Both the position numbers and the translations under genes were made by a program. The notes beneath the pieces were generated by a model. That model was given only the letters and a program-made list of their open reading frames with translations. It was not told the origin of the DNA and ran no database searches. This document shows, piece after piece, positions 44,513 through 53,330 of a stretch of DNA of 64,000 nt (the stretch's first letter is position 1; each line of letters opens with the position of its first letter). This DNA comes from CAXBNB01 sp965267535. Lineage in GTDB: Bacteria; Bacteroidota; Bacteroidia; Cytophagales; Cyclobacteriaceae. The DNA lies in NCBI GenBank assembly GCA_965267535.1, contig OZ254082.1, forward strand, positions 2,480,001 through 2,544,000, in the 5' to 3' direction.

Positions 44513-45607
44513 TTAACGATTCAAAGTATGAATTAAATGCGCTACATCAGCTGTGTTATTGTAAAAGTAAACCGCAAACCTAATATAATTGCTTCGAGCC
44601 GTAAAGATGATCCCTGCATCTTTTAGCAGTGCGACCGTTTGCTCACTATAGGCTATTGAAACAATGGAAGATCGATTAGCCGGAGCTGTCACCAAAGGCG
44701 TTTTGCCGATCACAATCAATTGGTCTGTAAGCTCACCGGCCAATGTCTGAGCTCGTTCCGCTATGGCAGTCGTGCCGATTAGCTGCATTTCGTCAAAACT
44801 GCTTTTCAACATAGAGATGGCCTGAAATTTAGGATGGCCTGTTTCAAATCGGTCAGCACCTGTTTTTAGATTGGAGGTGGATAGATCAGTAGATGCAAAA
44901 TCTTTGAGCGTATGCGAACCTCCCTGAACGACAGGCAAATCATGAAGTAATTTTCGGCTCACATAGCCAACTGCCACACCGTACCCGGCCATCAGCCATT
45001 TAAAGGCAGAAGCAACCATAAAATCTACCTTGGCTGCTTTCACATCGATCAGACTGGCTCCAAGCCCCTGAGTAGCGTCCAGCGCAAACAGGCAATCGTA
45101 TTGCCGGCATATCTCACCTATTTTTTCTACGTCAGTTTTAAACCCGGTAGTATAAAACACCCAGCTGACACAGAGTATTTTGTCTTTGGTTTTCAATACA
45201 TCACTTAACCGCGCGGTATCCTGCAGATCCTGCTGAGTTATCCATGTGATGGCATACCGCCTATTGATCCAGGGTAAAGTCACAGAAGGAAAATCTCCTT
45301 CTACCAAAACTACCTCCCTTTTGCCCTGCAGGCATTCTGCCAGCTTGTTTATGCCGTCACTCACATCGGTAAAAAAAGCTACCTCATCGGGCATAGCATG
45401 AATATACTTTGCCAGATCCGCTTTCAAACTTTGGTAGTCTGCTAGCCACTGCGCATACGACTGGTTGCCGCGCAGTAGCATATCTTGTAGCCAGGTCTGC
45501 TGATTCTCAAGGCTGACATTAGAAATAGCTCCAAATGAGGCTGTATTAAAATAACCACCCTGCGCTACAAGTGGATAATTCGCTCTGTATTTTTCCCAGT
45601 TGACCAT
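44513..45607 (-). CDS. Class V aminotransferase-like PLP enzyme
   Basis: The 364-residue protein has the class V fold: GGYFNTASFGAISNVSLE near the start, SDGINKLAECLQGKREVVLVEGDFPS, and the PLP Lys in ASAFKWLMAGYGVAVGYVS. Reactions in this class include aminotransfer and cysteine desulfuration. No Cys loop like a cysteine desulfurase is seen, so an aminotransferase or isopenicillin-epimerase-like role is likelier. The start at 45607 is ATG with MVNWEKYR. It is divergent from xdhC across 72 bases. Confidence 0.85.
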   Translation of the reverse strand: MVNWEKYRANYPLVAQGGYFNTASFGAISNVSLENQQTWLQDMLLRGNQSYAQWLADYQSLKADLAKYIHAMPDEVAFFTDVSDGINKLAECLQGKREVVLVEGDFPSVTLPWINRRYAITWITQQDLQDTARLSDVLKTKDKILCVSWVFYTTGFKTDVEKIGEICRQYDCLFALDATQGLGASLIDVKAAKVDFMVASAFKWLMAGYGVAVGYVSRKLLHDLPVVQGGSHTLKDFASTDLSTSNLKTGADRFETGHPKFQAISMLKSSFDEMQLIGTTAIAERAQTLAGELTDQLIVIGKTPLVTAPANRSSIVSIAYSEQTVALLKDAGIIFTARSNYIRFAVYFYNNTADVAHLIHTLNR

Positions 45608-45679
45608 ACACGTACTTTTTCCCGGCAACAATATAGAAAAACCTGTATCTTTAAGCTTGTATATCAACAAAGAAAATGG

Positions 45680-46858
45680 GTGAAAGAATTTAAAACCATA
45701 CTTGAAACGTATCGAAAAACCGACTTTACCGAACGGCAGGCAGCACTGGCTACTGTGGTACAGGTAAAAGGCTCATCGTATAGAAGCCCCGGAGCACGTA
45801 TGCTCATGCTGGACAATGGACGATGGGTAGGGTCTGTGAGTGGCGGCTGTCTGGAAGGCGATGCACTGCGCAAAGCCCGAAAGGTCATCAGCAGTGGCAC
45901 TCCGCAAACAGTGACCTACGACACCTCCAACGACGATGACAATCAGCTGGGAATAGGGTTGGGATGCAATGGTATTATTGATATACTGATTGAGCCTATC
46001 GACCCCCGGGATAAAACCAACCCTATCGGGCTACTGGAATCTTACCTGGCATTTGATGGCTATGGTGTTGTAGCCACGGTTTTTGAATCTAGCCATGCAC
46101 ACATTGCTATCGGAGAGAAATGTACCCTCGCGCCATCCGGTGAGTGGGCTTGTACCAATCCGACACTTCAACAACTGTGCGAACACACCATTAAAACTTC
46201 ATTAAAAAATAAAAAACACACGGTTCAATCTTTTGATAAAGAAGGAGTTAAAGTATTTGTTGAAGTTATACATCCCGGCATCAAGCTCCTGATATTCGGT
46301 GGTGGATTTGATGCCAAACCGGTCACACAATTGGCCAGCATGCTGGGCTGGGATGTTACCGTGAGCGATGAGTGCGTAGCACATCTGCTACCGGTAAATT
46401 TTCCTGATGCCAATCAAATGCTCCCCTGTAACCGTGAGTATGTAGCCAAAGATATACCGATCACCCCCTTTACCGCCATAGTACTGATGAGCCACAATCT
46501 CAACTACGACAAAAAAGTACTGGAGCAGGTAGTAACTTCAGATGCTCCGTATATCGGTATTTTAGGACCTAAAAAAAGAGCTGAAAAACTGATGGATCAC
46601 CTGAAAGAACAGGGAATCACTGTTTCACCCGAAATGCAGCACAAACTACACTATCCGATAGGAATAGACATTGGAGCTGAAACTCCCGATGAAATTGCTG
46701 TTTCGATAATTGCTGAAATTCAAGCTAAGTTTAACAACCGCAACGGAGGTTTTCTCCGGTACCGAACAGGCCCTATTCACCACAAAGACGGCAAAGAAGA
46801 TCAGGTTTTCAGGCAGGTATACCTCACGCATTTTTTTCCCAATCAGCAATCAAAATGA
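45680..46858 (+). CDS. XdhC/CoxF family molybdenum-enzyme maturation protein
   Basis: The 392-residue protein has an XdhC N-terminal domain (ALATVVQVKGSSYRSPGARMLM and GSVSGGCLEGDAL) and a C-terminal Rossmann-like domain (IFGGGFDAKPVTQLASMLGWDVTVSDE). XdhC proteins bind and insert sulfurated molybdenum cofactor into xanthine dehydrogenase and relatives. Start is GTG at 45680. It is coupled to MocA by a 4-base overlap. The molybdoenzyme itself is not in the window. Confidence 0.88.
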   Translation: MKEFKTILETYRKTDFTERQAALATVVQVKGSSYRSPGARMLMLDNGRWVGSVSGGCLEGDALRKARKVISSGTPQTVTYDTSNDDDNQLGIGLGCNGIIDILIEPIDPRDKTNPIGLLESYLAFDGYGVVATVFESSHAHIAIGEKCTLAPSGEWACTNPTLQQLCEHTIKTSLKNKKHTVQSFDKEGVKVFVEVIHPGIKLLIFGGGFDAKPVTQLASMLGWDVTVSDECVAHLLPVNFPDANQMLPCNREYVAKDIPITPFTAIVLMSHNLNYDKKVLEQVVTSDAPYIGILGPKKRAEKLMDHLKEQGITVSPEMQHKLHYPIGIDIGAETPDEIAVSIIAEIQAKFNNRNGGFLRYRTGPIHHKDGKEDQVFRQVYLTHFFPNQQSK

Positions 46859-47457
46859 AATACCCCAACCTGGCAGCTCTGGTACTGGCGGCAGGTAGTT
46901 CCTGCAGGCTGGGACAACCCAAGCAGCTACTTCCCTTTCGGGACACTACCCTGTTGGAATATGCCATAAAATGCGTGCAGTCGGCTACTTCCGAAGTATA
47001 TGTGGTGCTGGGAGCCAATGCCCCCCTGATTCAAAGCAATACAAACTTAAACGGGGCACAGGTGCTGGTAAATGAACAGTGGAATAGCGGTATGGGAAGC
47101 AGTATCGCCATAGGTATGCAGCATCTTTTGAAGCAAGCTACAGCTCATACTCATGTACTGATAAGTGTTTGCGATCAGCCCTACCTTACTTCCAATCACC
47201 TGTTTTCGCTTTGCGACCAACACTATCACACGCAAAACGACATTACGGCAAGCTATTACAGCGATTGTGCAGGAGTGCCCGCCGTTTTCCGCCAACGCCT
47301 ATTTAGCGACTTAGCCGATTTGAAAGGAGATAAAGGAGCCGGGAGCATTATCGCTTCTGGCAAGTATACTGTAGGGCAGGTTTCTTTTTCTCAGGGTGAA
47401 ATAGACATTGACACCCCCGACGATTGGAACAAAATAGCAGCATCACAAGTGAAATGA
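46855..47457 (+). CDS. MocA-like nucleotidyltransferase
   Basis: The 200-residue protein has the MobA/MocA start LAALVLAAGSSCRLGQPKQLLPF, then CDQPYLTSNHLFSL with the metal-binding Asp and DIDTPDDW near the end. MocA attaches CMP to molybdopterin for some molybdoenzymes. It overlaps xdhC by 4 bases and a LuxR-type gene by 4 bases, so all three form one operon. A link to molybdenum-cofactor maturation is strong from the XdhC neighbour. Confidence 0.87.
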   Translation: MKYPNLAALVLAAGSSCRLGQPKQLLPFRDTTLLEYAIKCVQSATSEVYVVLGANAPLIQSNTNLNGAQVLVNEQWNSGMGSSIAIGMQHLLKQATAHTHVLISVCDQPYLTSNHLFSLCDQHYHTQNDITASYYSDCAGVPAVFRQRLFSDLADLKGDKGAGSIIASGKYTVGQVSFSQGEIDIDTPDDWNKIAASQVK

Positions 47458-47927
47458 CACAGCTTTTGAAAGCATACAGGCAAAAGTGGAATAAACTTAC
47501 ACGCAGGCATTTTATTTGGAGAGTACTAGGCTATGGACTGGCTCTCGCCCTATTTACAGTACTTATGAAAATGCTGGAATACCGGTATTTTGTAAAAGAC
47601 CTGGGCATAGAGGTGTACTTGGGTATCGTCGCTTTGCTCTTTACACTGGTGGGTATCTGGATGGGGATTAAAACTGTAAACACCGGTAAAAACAAACACC
47701 AGAAGGTAAACGAAGAAGCTATTCGCAAACTCCAACTCAGCAAGCGGGAATACGAAGTACTGACGCTTATCAATCAGGGGCTGTCCAATCAGCAAATTGC
47801 CGATCGGCTATTCATTTCCCTGGCAACAGTAAAAACCCATACTTCCAACCTGTTTGAAAAACTGGATGTAAAACGCAGAACACAGGCTATAGTGAAGGCT
47901 AAGGAGTTGCAGATCTTACTACAATAG
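47454..47927 (+). CDS. Membrane-anchored LuxR-type HTH protein
   Basis: The 157-residue protein has two membrane segments (VLGYGLALALFTVLMKM and YLGIVALLFTLVGIWMG, about residues 20-70) and a C-terminal LuxR/GerE helix-turn-helix (LSKREYEVLTLINQGLSNQQIADRLFISLATVKTHTSNLFEKLDVKRRTQAI). Start is taken as ATG 47454, which overlaps the MocA stop (ATGA). Such membrane-bound HTH proteins are typical of Bacteroidota. It may control its own operon. Confidence 0.85.
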   Translation: MTQLLKAYRQKWNKLTRRHFIWRVLGYGLALALFTVLMKMLEYRYFVKDLGIEVYLGIVALLFTLVGIWMGIKTVNTGKNKHQKVNEEAIRKLQLSKREYEVLTLINQGLSNQQIADRLFISLATVKTHTSNLFEKLDVKRRTQAIVKAKELQILLQ

Positions 47928-48341
47928 CCTTTTCAAAGACCGTTTTTCATAATGATTATCAGGGATAATGACTTTCAATGCCTTTGAGTCATTTTCAGTG
48001 ACTCTAAATGTTTTTTGTAACTGCTGGTTCGAGGCACGAACTTACAATAGACATTCTTATTTTGACCAAATACCCCCTCATTCCGCTTTTAAAGAAACTC
48101 ATGTGAAAACCCCTCCAAAAGTTTGTCATTTCGATAGGTTGAAGGACAAAATTCGGATCATTACCAACCGGAAAAATCCCATCCATTCAACTTTAGGAGA
48201 GTTTAATTGTAAAAGCGGAATCCCTGATAACCCCTCCTACTTTAGTATGAATTTGCCTTAATTGCGTAAATTGATACCAAAGTATGAACGAAAGCATTTC
48301 ATTTTTTACTTGGTTTGCTTCCTAACCACATTGCAAAGCAC
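47928..48341. other. 414-base intergenic region with repeats
   Basis: No ORF of coding character. GAGTCA/TGACTC (47986-48004) forms a small hairpin just after the LuxR operon, followed by ATGTTTTTT, perhaps a weak terminator. A perfect 12-base inverted repeat (48080-48091 and 48210-48221) brackets 118 bases, and AACCCCTCC occurs twice (near 48110 and 48230). It may hold a small RNA or an element remnant. Confidence 0.45.
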
Positions 48342-48857
48342 ATGAAAAAATCCGTATTACTCTTTGGGGCAATAGCAGGAGCTATAGTATCCGGAATGCT
48401 CATAGCAACTACCGCTACCTCACAACCGATAAACTTTGAAGGAAGTGAACTGTCTGGCTATGTCATCATGGTGCTGGCATTTTCGGTCATATTTTTTGCG
48501 ATCAAAAATTATCGCGACAAGCACCTCTCCGGCAGTATCTCTTTTGCCAAGGCCTTCCTCATGGGGCTTTACATCACACTGGTAGCTTCTACGATATATG
48601 TGGCTACCTGGCTGGTGCTGTCCGAAACGTATGCTCAAGGCTATATGGATCAATACTACGCCTATACCATCGACAAACTAAAAGCCAGTAACCTGCCTCA
48701 GGCAGAGATAGACATCAAGATACAGGAAATGGAAGATTTTAAAATTATGTATAAGAATCCCGCAGTGAAAATTGGTGTGACCTATATCGAAATACTGCCT
48801 GTAGGATTATTTATATCGCTTATTAGTGCAGGATTTCTCCGCAAAAAAACACTTTAA
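48342..48857 (+). CDS. DUF4199 membrane protein
   Basis: The 171-residue protein has four membrane segments (SVLLFGAIAGAIVSGMLI, SGYVIMVLAFSVIFFAI, SFAKAFLMGLYITLVASTIYVATW, GVTYIEILPVGLFISLISAGFL) and the DUF4199 pattern NYRDKHLSGSISFAKAF. The family is Bacteroidota-specific and uncharacterised. Start at ATG 48342 is preferred to an in-frame one nine codons earlier. It is 12 bases from the SRPBCC gene, hence one operon. Confidence 0.85.
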   Translation: MKKSVLLFGAIAGAIVSGMLIATTATSQPINFEGSELSGYVIMVLAFSVIFFAIKNYRDKHLSGSISFAKAFLMGLYITLVASTIYVATWLVLSETYAQGYMDQYYAYTIDKLKASNLPQAEIDIKIQEMEDFKIMYKNPAVKIGVTYIEILPVGLFISLISAGFLRKKTL

Positions 48858-48869
48858 ACTCTGGCAATT

Positions 48870-49325
48870 ATGCACATACAAGTAGACACAACCATTCGGG
48901 CTACCCGGGAAGCTATATGGCAGGTAATCACGGCTATAGATCAGGCTCAGGAGCATATAGAAGGTATAGAAAAAGTAGAAATTCTGGAACGCCCCGAAAG
49001 CGGTATTGTAGGATTGAAATGGCGGGAAACACGAACCCTGTACGGCAAAGAAGCCACGGAGGTAATGTGGATTACTGAAGCTGAAGAAAATCACTACTAC
49101 CAAACACGAGCCGAAAGCCACGGCGCGGTGTACATCAGCCGGCTTACCATCACACCCGCGGCTGACCATTGTATACTCAGCATGTCATTTGATTCTACAG
49201 CGCAGACATTTGGAGGTCAGGTGATGGCTCTACTCTTCAGTTTGTTTTTTAAAGGCTCCACGAAAAAACTCCTTCAAAAGGATCTGGAAGACATAAAAAC
49301 AGCTGCGGAGAAGTCTTCTGACTAA
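48870..49325 (+). CDS. SRPBCC family protein
   Basis: The 151-residue protein has the SRPBCC/START-like start VDTTIRATREAIWQVITAIDQ and GLKWRETRTLYGKEATEVMWITE in the beta-sheet. It likely binds a hydrophobic ligand. It follows DUF4199 by 12 bases and its stop overlaps the TauE gene's stop region by 4 bases on the opposite strand. Confidence 0.85.
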   Translation: MHIQVDTTIRATREAIWQVITAIDQAQEHIEGIEKVEILERPESGIVGLKWRETRTLYGKEATEVMWITEAEENHYYQTRAESHGAVYISRLTITPAADHCILSMSFDSTAQTFGGQVMALLFSLFFKGSTKKLLQKDLEDIKTAAEKSSD

Positions 49326-50071
49326 AAGAACCAGAGCTTGATAGCCATGGCGCTCACGGCTACAATTAGAAATATGCGTATAATTTTATCGTCTTTGTCA
49401 GCCGACCAGCGACTGGCAATCCACCCACCTGCCGAAGTACCCAGAGCCAGGGTTAGTCCCAAGGTCCAGTTTACTTTATCTTCATAAATAAATACAGCCA
49501 TAGCAATACAGGTATACACCAAGACTACAAAGACCTTAATACTGTTGGTTTTGGCCATAGACAAGCCGTTGACCGTAGTGAGTACAGCGATCATGATAAA
49601 ACCAATTCCTGCCTGAATAAATCCGCCATAAATGCCTACAAAAAAATACAATACTATGGCCAGCGCTTTTCGTCTGGGAGTCATCATTTCTATCAAATCG
49701 CCCTTTTTCTTCAGGGGATTGAAAATAGTAATAATCAGTACCAGAGCCATGACTATAGCCAGTATGCGGTTAAACAGTTCGCCTTTGATGTCTATGGCCA
49801 GCTTGGCCCCAATAGCCGCACCTACCAGAGCTGATACAGCCAGGTAAATAGCATAGGGAAACACCGAAACCCCTTTGGAACGAAATCCGGAAACAGCAAA
49901 CACGTTTTGAAGAAGAATGCCTACCCTATTGGTACCATTGGCCAGAGCCGGGGGCAGGCCCATAAAAATAAGTACCGGCAAAGTAAGCAATGACCCGCCT
50001 CCGGCCACTGTATTGATAAAACCGGCAACCATGCCTACACCTACTACGATCAGGTATTGTGAAATTTCCAT
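49322..50071 (-). CDS. TauE/SafE family sulfite/organosulfonate exporter
   Basis: The 249-residue protein has about eight membrane segments and the TauE/SafE pattern GMVAGFINTVAGGGSLLTLPVLIFMGLPPALANGTNRVG. Substrates of such proteins include sulfite, sulfoacetate and other sulfonates. It is preceded by folK with a 4-base gap, so it is in one transcript. Substrate is not shown. Confidence 0.9.
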   Translation of the reverse strand: MEISQYLIVVGVGMVAGFINTVAGGGSLLTLPVLIFMGLPPALANGTNRVGILLQNVFAVSGFRSKGVSVFPYAIYLAVSALVGAAIGAKLAIDIKGELFNRILAIVMALVLIITIFNPLKKKGDLIEMMTPRRKALAIVLYFFVGIYGGFIQAGIGFIMIAVLTTVNGLSMAKTNSIKVFVVLVYTCIAMAVFIYEDKVNWTLGLTLALGTSAGGWIASRWSADKDDKIIRIFLIVAVSAMAIKLWFF

Positions 50072-50075
50072 ACGA

Positions 50076-50576
50076 TCAGGATAGATTTGTTTCAGGGTGA
50101 AGCTGCACGGCCAGGGTGTCCGGGCAGTCGTTAAGCAATTGCGTATTGGTCTTGCCTAATTTGGGATGTATTTCATCTGGTGCTATTTCCACCAGGGGCA
50201 CCAGTGTAAAGCGCCTTTCGTGCAGGTATGGATGTGGCACAGTCAGGTTTTCTTCCCTTATTATCGCCTGATCGTAATACAGCAGGTCGATATCAATCAG
50301 GCGTTCTTTCCAGCGAGCATAGCGTACGCGCCCCATATCCTGCTCTATTTTGAGGCATAAATCCAATGTTTCCAGCGCTGAAAAAGCAGTAGATACAGCT
50401 AAAACCTGATTAAGGAAAACATCCTGCTGAGTCTCGCCCCAGGGTGCCGTTTCATAAATACCCGATACCTTCGTCAACTCTCCCACTCGGCTGCTTATGG
50501 CTTCTCTGGCGGTTTGCAGATTTTGGAGCTTGTTGCCCATATTGGTGCCCAGTAAGATAAAGCAGGTAGTCGACAT
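50076..50576 (-). CDS. folK: 2-amino-4-hydroxy-6-hydroxymethyldihydropteridine pyrophosphokinase
   Basis: The 166-residue enzyme has the HPPK start CFILLGTNMGNKLQNLQTA, YETAPWGETQQDVFLNQV and the signature RWKERLIDIDLLYYD, plus VPHPYLHERRFTLVPLVEIAPD near the end. It transfers pyrophosphate from ATP to the pterin in folate synthesis. Normal length. It is followed by the TauE gene. Confidence 0.95.
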   Translation of the reverse strand: MSTTCFILLGTNMGNKLQNLQTAREAISSRVGELTKVSGIYETAPWGETQQDVFLNQVLAVSTAFSALETLDLCLKIEQDMGRVRYARWKERLIDIDLLYYDQAIIREENLTVPHPYLHERRFTLVPLVEIAPDEIHPKLGKTNTQLLNDCPDTLAVQLHPETNLS

Positions 50577-50876
50577 TCAAAAAGGACCTATTTTATGGTA
50601 TGACGTAAGTGGATTGTTTGACCAGCCGCTAATATCATGGAAAAAGAACTATTATTGTAATAAAGCGGCTAAAATTAATACTCATGTAGTGGTAGCTTTG
50701 TAAAAGCGAATTTTAACTTTTTTCATAAAAAAAACCGGTCTTTTTTATTCAAACAGAAACAGCCAGACAAGCGGATCGTATCCCCTGACATTGGCCATTT
50801 TGTTTAGTATAACAAAAAGATAAACTGACCGGCCTGACAGTATTAGATTATCATTCAAAACAAAACAATATAGCGT
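50577..50876. other. 300-base divergent region between folK and sppA
   Basis: No ORF with coding character. A TAGCTTTGT -7-like box (50693-50701) and an AAAAAA-ACCGGT-CTTTTTT palindrome (about 50727-50746) are visible. The first could start sppA with a long leader. I see no small RNA family. Confidence 0.4.
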
Positions 50877-52634
50877 ATGGAATTTTTCAGATCAGTAATG
50901 GCTACTGTAGTCGGTATAGTTATATCGGGTATCGTGCTGATAGCTTTTTTAGTCATAGGTATAATCGGCCTGGTAGCTGCCGGGGAAGATGAAGTACCTG
51001 AAATAAAGCCGCAAACGATTTTAAAAATTCAACTATCGGGTCCTGTAGCTGAGCGATTGGCTGAAGACCCGATTGCAGAAGCCCTGGGCGACAAATTTCA
51101 GGGCATAGGTCTGCTGAGCGCTATTGATGCTATACAATACGCCAAATCTGACCCCAACATAGAAGGCATATACCTCGAGCACGGCTTTTTGTCGGGCGGA
51201 TATGCCTCGCTGGAGGAGCTACGCGCTGCTATAGCTGATTTTAAGTCGGAAGGCAAGTTTGTATACTCCTATGCCGAGTTTATGACTGAGGCCAATTACT
51301 ACGTAGCTTCTGTTGCCGACGAGATTTACCTCAACCCTCAGGGGAATATGGAATTTAACGGACTTAGCGCTAACCTTACGTTTTTCAAAGGATTGTTTGA
51401 CAAACTCGATATAGAACCTCAGATATTTCGGGTGGGCACATACAAAAGCGCCGTGGAGCCATTTATGCGCAAAAACATGAGTGAAGCAAACCGTGAACAA
51501 ATCAGCTCTTTTATTACATCCATACACGACAACTACCTTGCCGAGGTGGCTGCAGCCAGAGGCGTGACTATGGAGCAGCTAAAAACGGTATCAGACTCTA
51601 TGCTGGTTCGCAATCCGCAGTTAGCGCTCACACATGGACTTATTACTAAAGTGGGCTACAAGGATGAGTTAATATCCGATATAAAATCGAAAATGGATAT
51701 TGACGATGAAAACAAACTAAAGATGGTATCGCTGAAAGGATACAGCAAAGTAGTAGGTAAAAATGCCCCCTACTCAGCCAATAAAGTAGCCGTGATCATA
51801 GCCGAGGGTGAAATTGTGAGTGGAAAAGGAGAAAACGACAATGTGGGTTCTGAAAAGTTTGCCAGACTGATCAAAAGAGCCCGGGAAAACGACAAGGTAA
51901 AAGCAGTAGTGGTGCGTATAAATTCGCCCGGCGGTGGACTGGTAGCTTCCGACGTAATGTGGCGCGAACTCATGATGACCAAAGAGAAAAAACCTGTGAT
52001 TGCTTCTATGTCATCGGTGGCAGCTTCGGGTGGGTATTACATGGCCATGCCTTGCGATACTATAGTGGCTCAGCCCACCACCATTACAGGATCTATTGGT
52101 ATATTCGGAATGATTTTCAATATGGGAGGCTTTCTTGAAAACAAGCTGGGCATCACCTCCGACGTAGTAAAAACGGGTGAGTTTTCGGATATCTATACGG
52201 TTTCACGGCCGCTCAATGCGTATGAAAAAAGTATAATACAGGGGCGTGTGGAAGAAGGCTATGAAACCTTTACTTCTAAAGCTGCACAGGGAAGAAACAT
52301 GGATCTGGAGCAACTAAAAGAAGTGGCTTCCGGTAGGGTTTGGACCGGCCAGCAAGCCAAAGAAATAGGCTTGGTAGATGTGCTCGGCAGCTATCAGGAT
52401 GCTATCGATATAGCTGCTGAAAAAGCCGGTATACAAGACGACTACATGGTGGTACAATACCCAGAATTAAAATCAGAGCTGGAAGAAATCATGGCCAAAC
52501 TTACAGGGGAAGCCGAAACCCGACTAACACGTGCCAAATTTGGAGAACTCACACCCTACATTGAGAAAATAAAACAACTGGACACATACAAAGGCATTCA
52601 GGCACGATTACCTTTTGATGTGGAGCTCAACTAG
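50877..52634 (+). CDS. sppA: Signal peptide peptidase SppA (long form)
   Basis: The 585-residue protein has one N-terminal membrane segment and two tandem ClpP-like domains, the 67K-type arrangement. The first has FRVGTYKSAVEPFMRKNMSEANREQ with the catalytic Lys, the second has RINSPGGGLVASDVMW and SMSSVAASGGYYMAMP with the nucleophilic Ser. It cleaves remnant signal peptides in the membrane. Terminator at 52682. Confidence 0.93.
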   Translation: MEFFRSVMATVVGIVISGIVLIAFLVIGIIGLVAAGEDEVPEIKPQTILKIQLSGPVAERLAEDPIAEALGDKFQGIGLLSAIDAIQYAKSDPNIEGIYLEHGFLSGGYASLEELRAAIADFKSEGKFVYSYAEFMTEANYYVASVADEIYLNPQGNMEFNGLSANLTFFKGLFDKLDIEPQIFRVGTYKSAVEPFMRKNMSEANREQISSFITSIHDNYLAEVAAARGVTMEQLKTVSDSMLVRNPQLALTHGLITKVGYKDELISDIKSKMDIDDENKLKMVSLKGYSKVVGKNAPYSANKVAVIIAEGEIVSGKGENDNVGSEKFARLIKRARENDKVKAVVVRINSPGGGLVASDVMWRELMMTKEKKPVIASMSSVAASGGYYMAMPCDTIVAQPTTITGSIGIFGMIFNMGGFLENKLGITSDVVKTGEFSDIYTVSRPLNAYEKSIIQGRVEEGYETFTSKAAQGRNMDLEQLKEVASGRVWTGQQAKEIGLVDVLGSYQDAIDIAAEKAGIQDDYMVVQYPELKSELEEIMAKLTGEAETRLTRAKFGELTPYIEKIKQLDTYKGIQARLPFDVELN

Positions 52635-52640
52635 CTTGCA

Positions 52641-53189
52641 TCAATTGGGGTTAAATCCCGATAAAGCATCTAACGAAATAGCCCCGGCACCCCCGGGGTT
52701 ATTGCTTTTTAGATCTCCACACAATTTTTCCAGACGTTTAGCCAACTCCCTTTCACCATTCATTTTTCTTACTATACTCAGGCTACAGGCACGGATGGTG
52801 CGTATCACTTTGGACTGAGGCTGCTCCTGCACCACATCACTGAAAACCGAACTGTATGCCGAAAAACCGGTAGCATGCTGTGTAAACAACATGAGCTTGT
52901 AAAAGTAGTGTTCCAATATGGGTTCGAGCCTGTGCCTTAGGCTAAACTTTGCCAGGTGGTCTTTTGAAAAGTGCTTCCCCTTGCACAAGCACCATTTTTC
53001 TATCAGCAAAACTGACAAATCGCGCTCGCTTTGATAAAAACAGTCGGATCGAAATGGCGATGAAATGAAAGTAACCGGCAGTCCGGTCAATTGCTCTGCA
53101 TAGTTTTCAAATTGTGTTTTTTCCGGGCCTTTCAGGCAATAGGAAGTAGCATGAGACCCCTGAATGTGAATGTATCTAAGGTGCTTCAT
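52641..53189 (-). CDS. Hypothetical protein, divergent from oxyR
   Basis: The 182-residue protein has no recognised family. It is Leu/Lys-rich with helices around LAKFSLRHRLEPILEHYFYKLMLFTQ, five Cys, and no signal peptide or membrane segment. The 3' end overlaps the sppA terminator (52682-52698). The upstream end is divergent from oxyR across 141 bases, so OxyR control is possible. The start ATG at 53189 is the only good one. Confidence 0.55.
   Translation of the reverse strand: MKHLRYIHIQGSHATSYCLKGPEKTQFENYAEQLTGLPVTFISSPFRSDCFYQSERDLSVLLIEKWCLCKGKHFSKDHLAKFSLRHRLEPILEHYFYKLMLFTQHATGFSAYSSVFSDVVQEQPQSKVIRTIRACSLSIVRKMNGERELAKRLEKLCGDLKSNNPGGAGAISLDALSGFNPN
52682..52710 (+). terminator. 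sppA terminator
   Basis: CCCCGG/CCGGGG stem (52682-52687 and 52693-52698) with a five-base loop, then TTATTGCTTTTT. It lies inside the 3' end of the convergent hypothetical gene. Confidence 0.7.
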
Positions 53190-53330
53190 CGTGTATAGTG
53201 GTTATGTATAACTAAACGCAAAGGAGTATCCGGGCGGAGACATTTCCTTTGATCTCTTATTTTTTGCCTGTATCTATCACCTTCTTATAAAAACAGTTTA
53301 TTAATATTAAACTTTGAATAAGAAAACACT

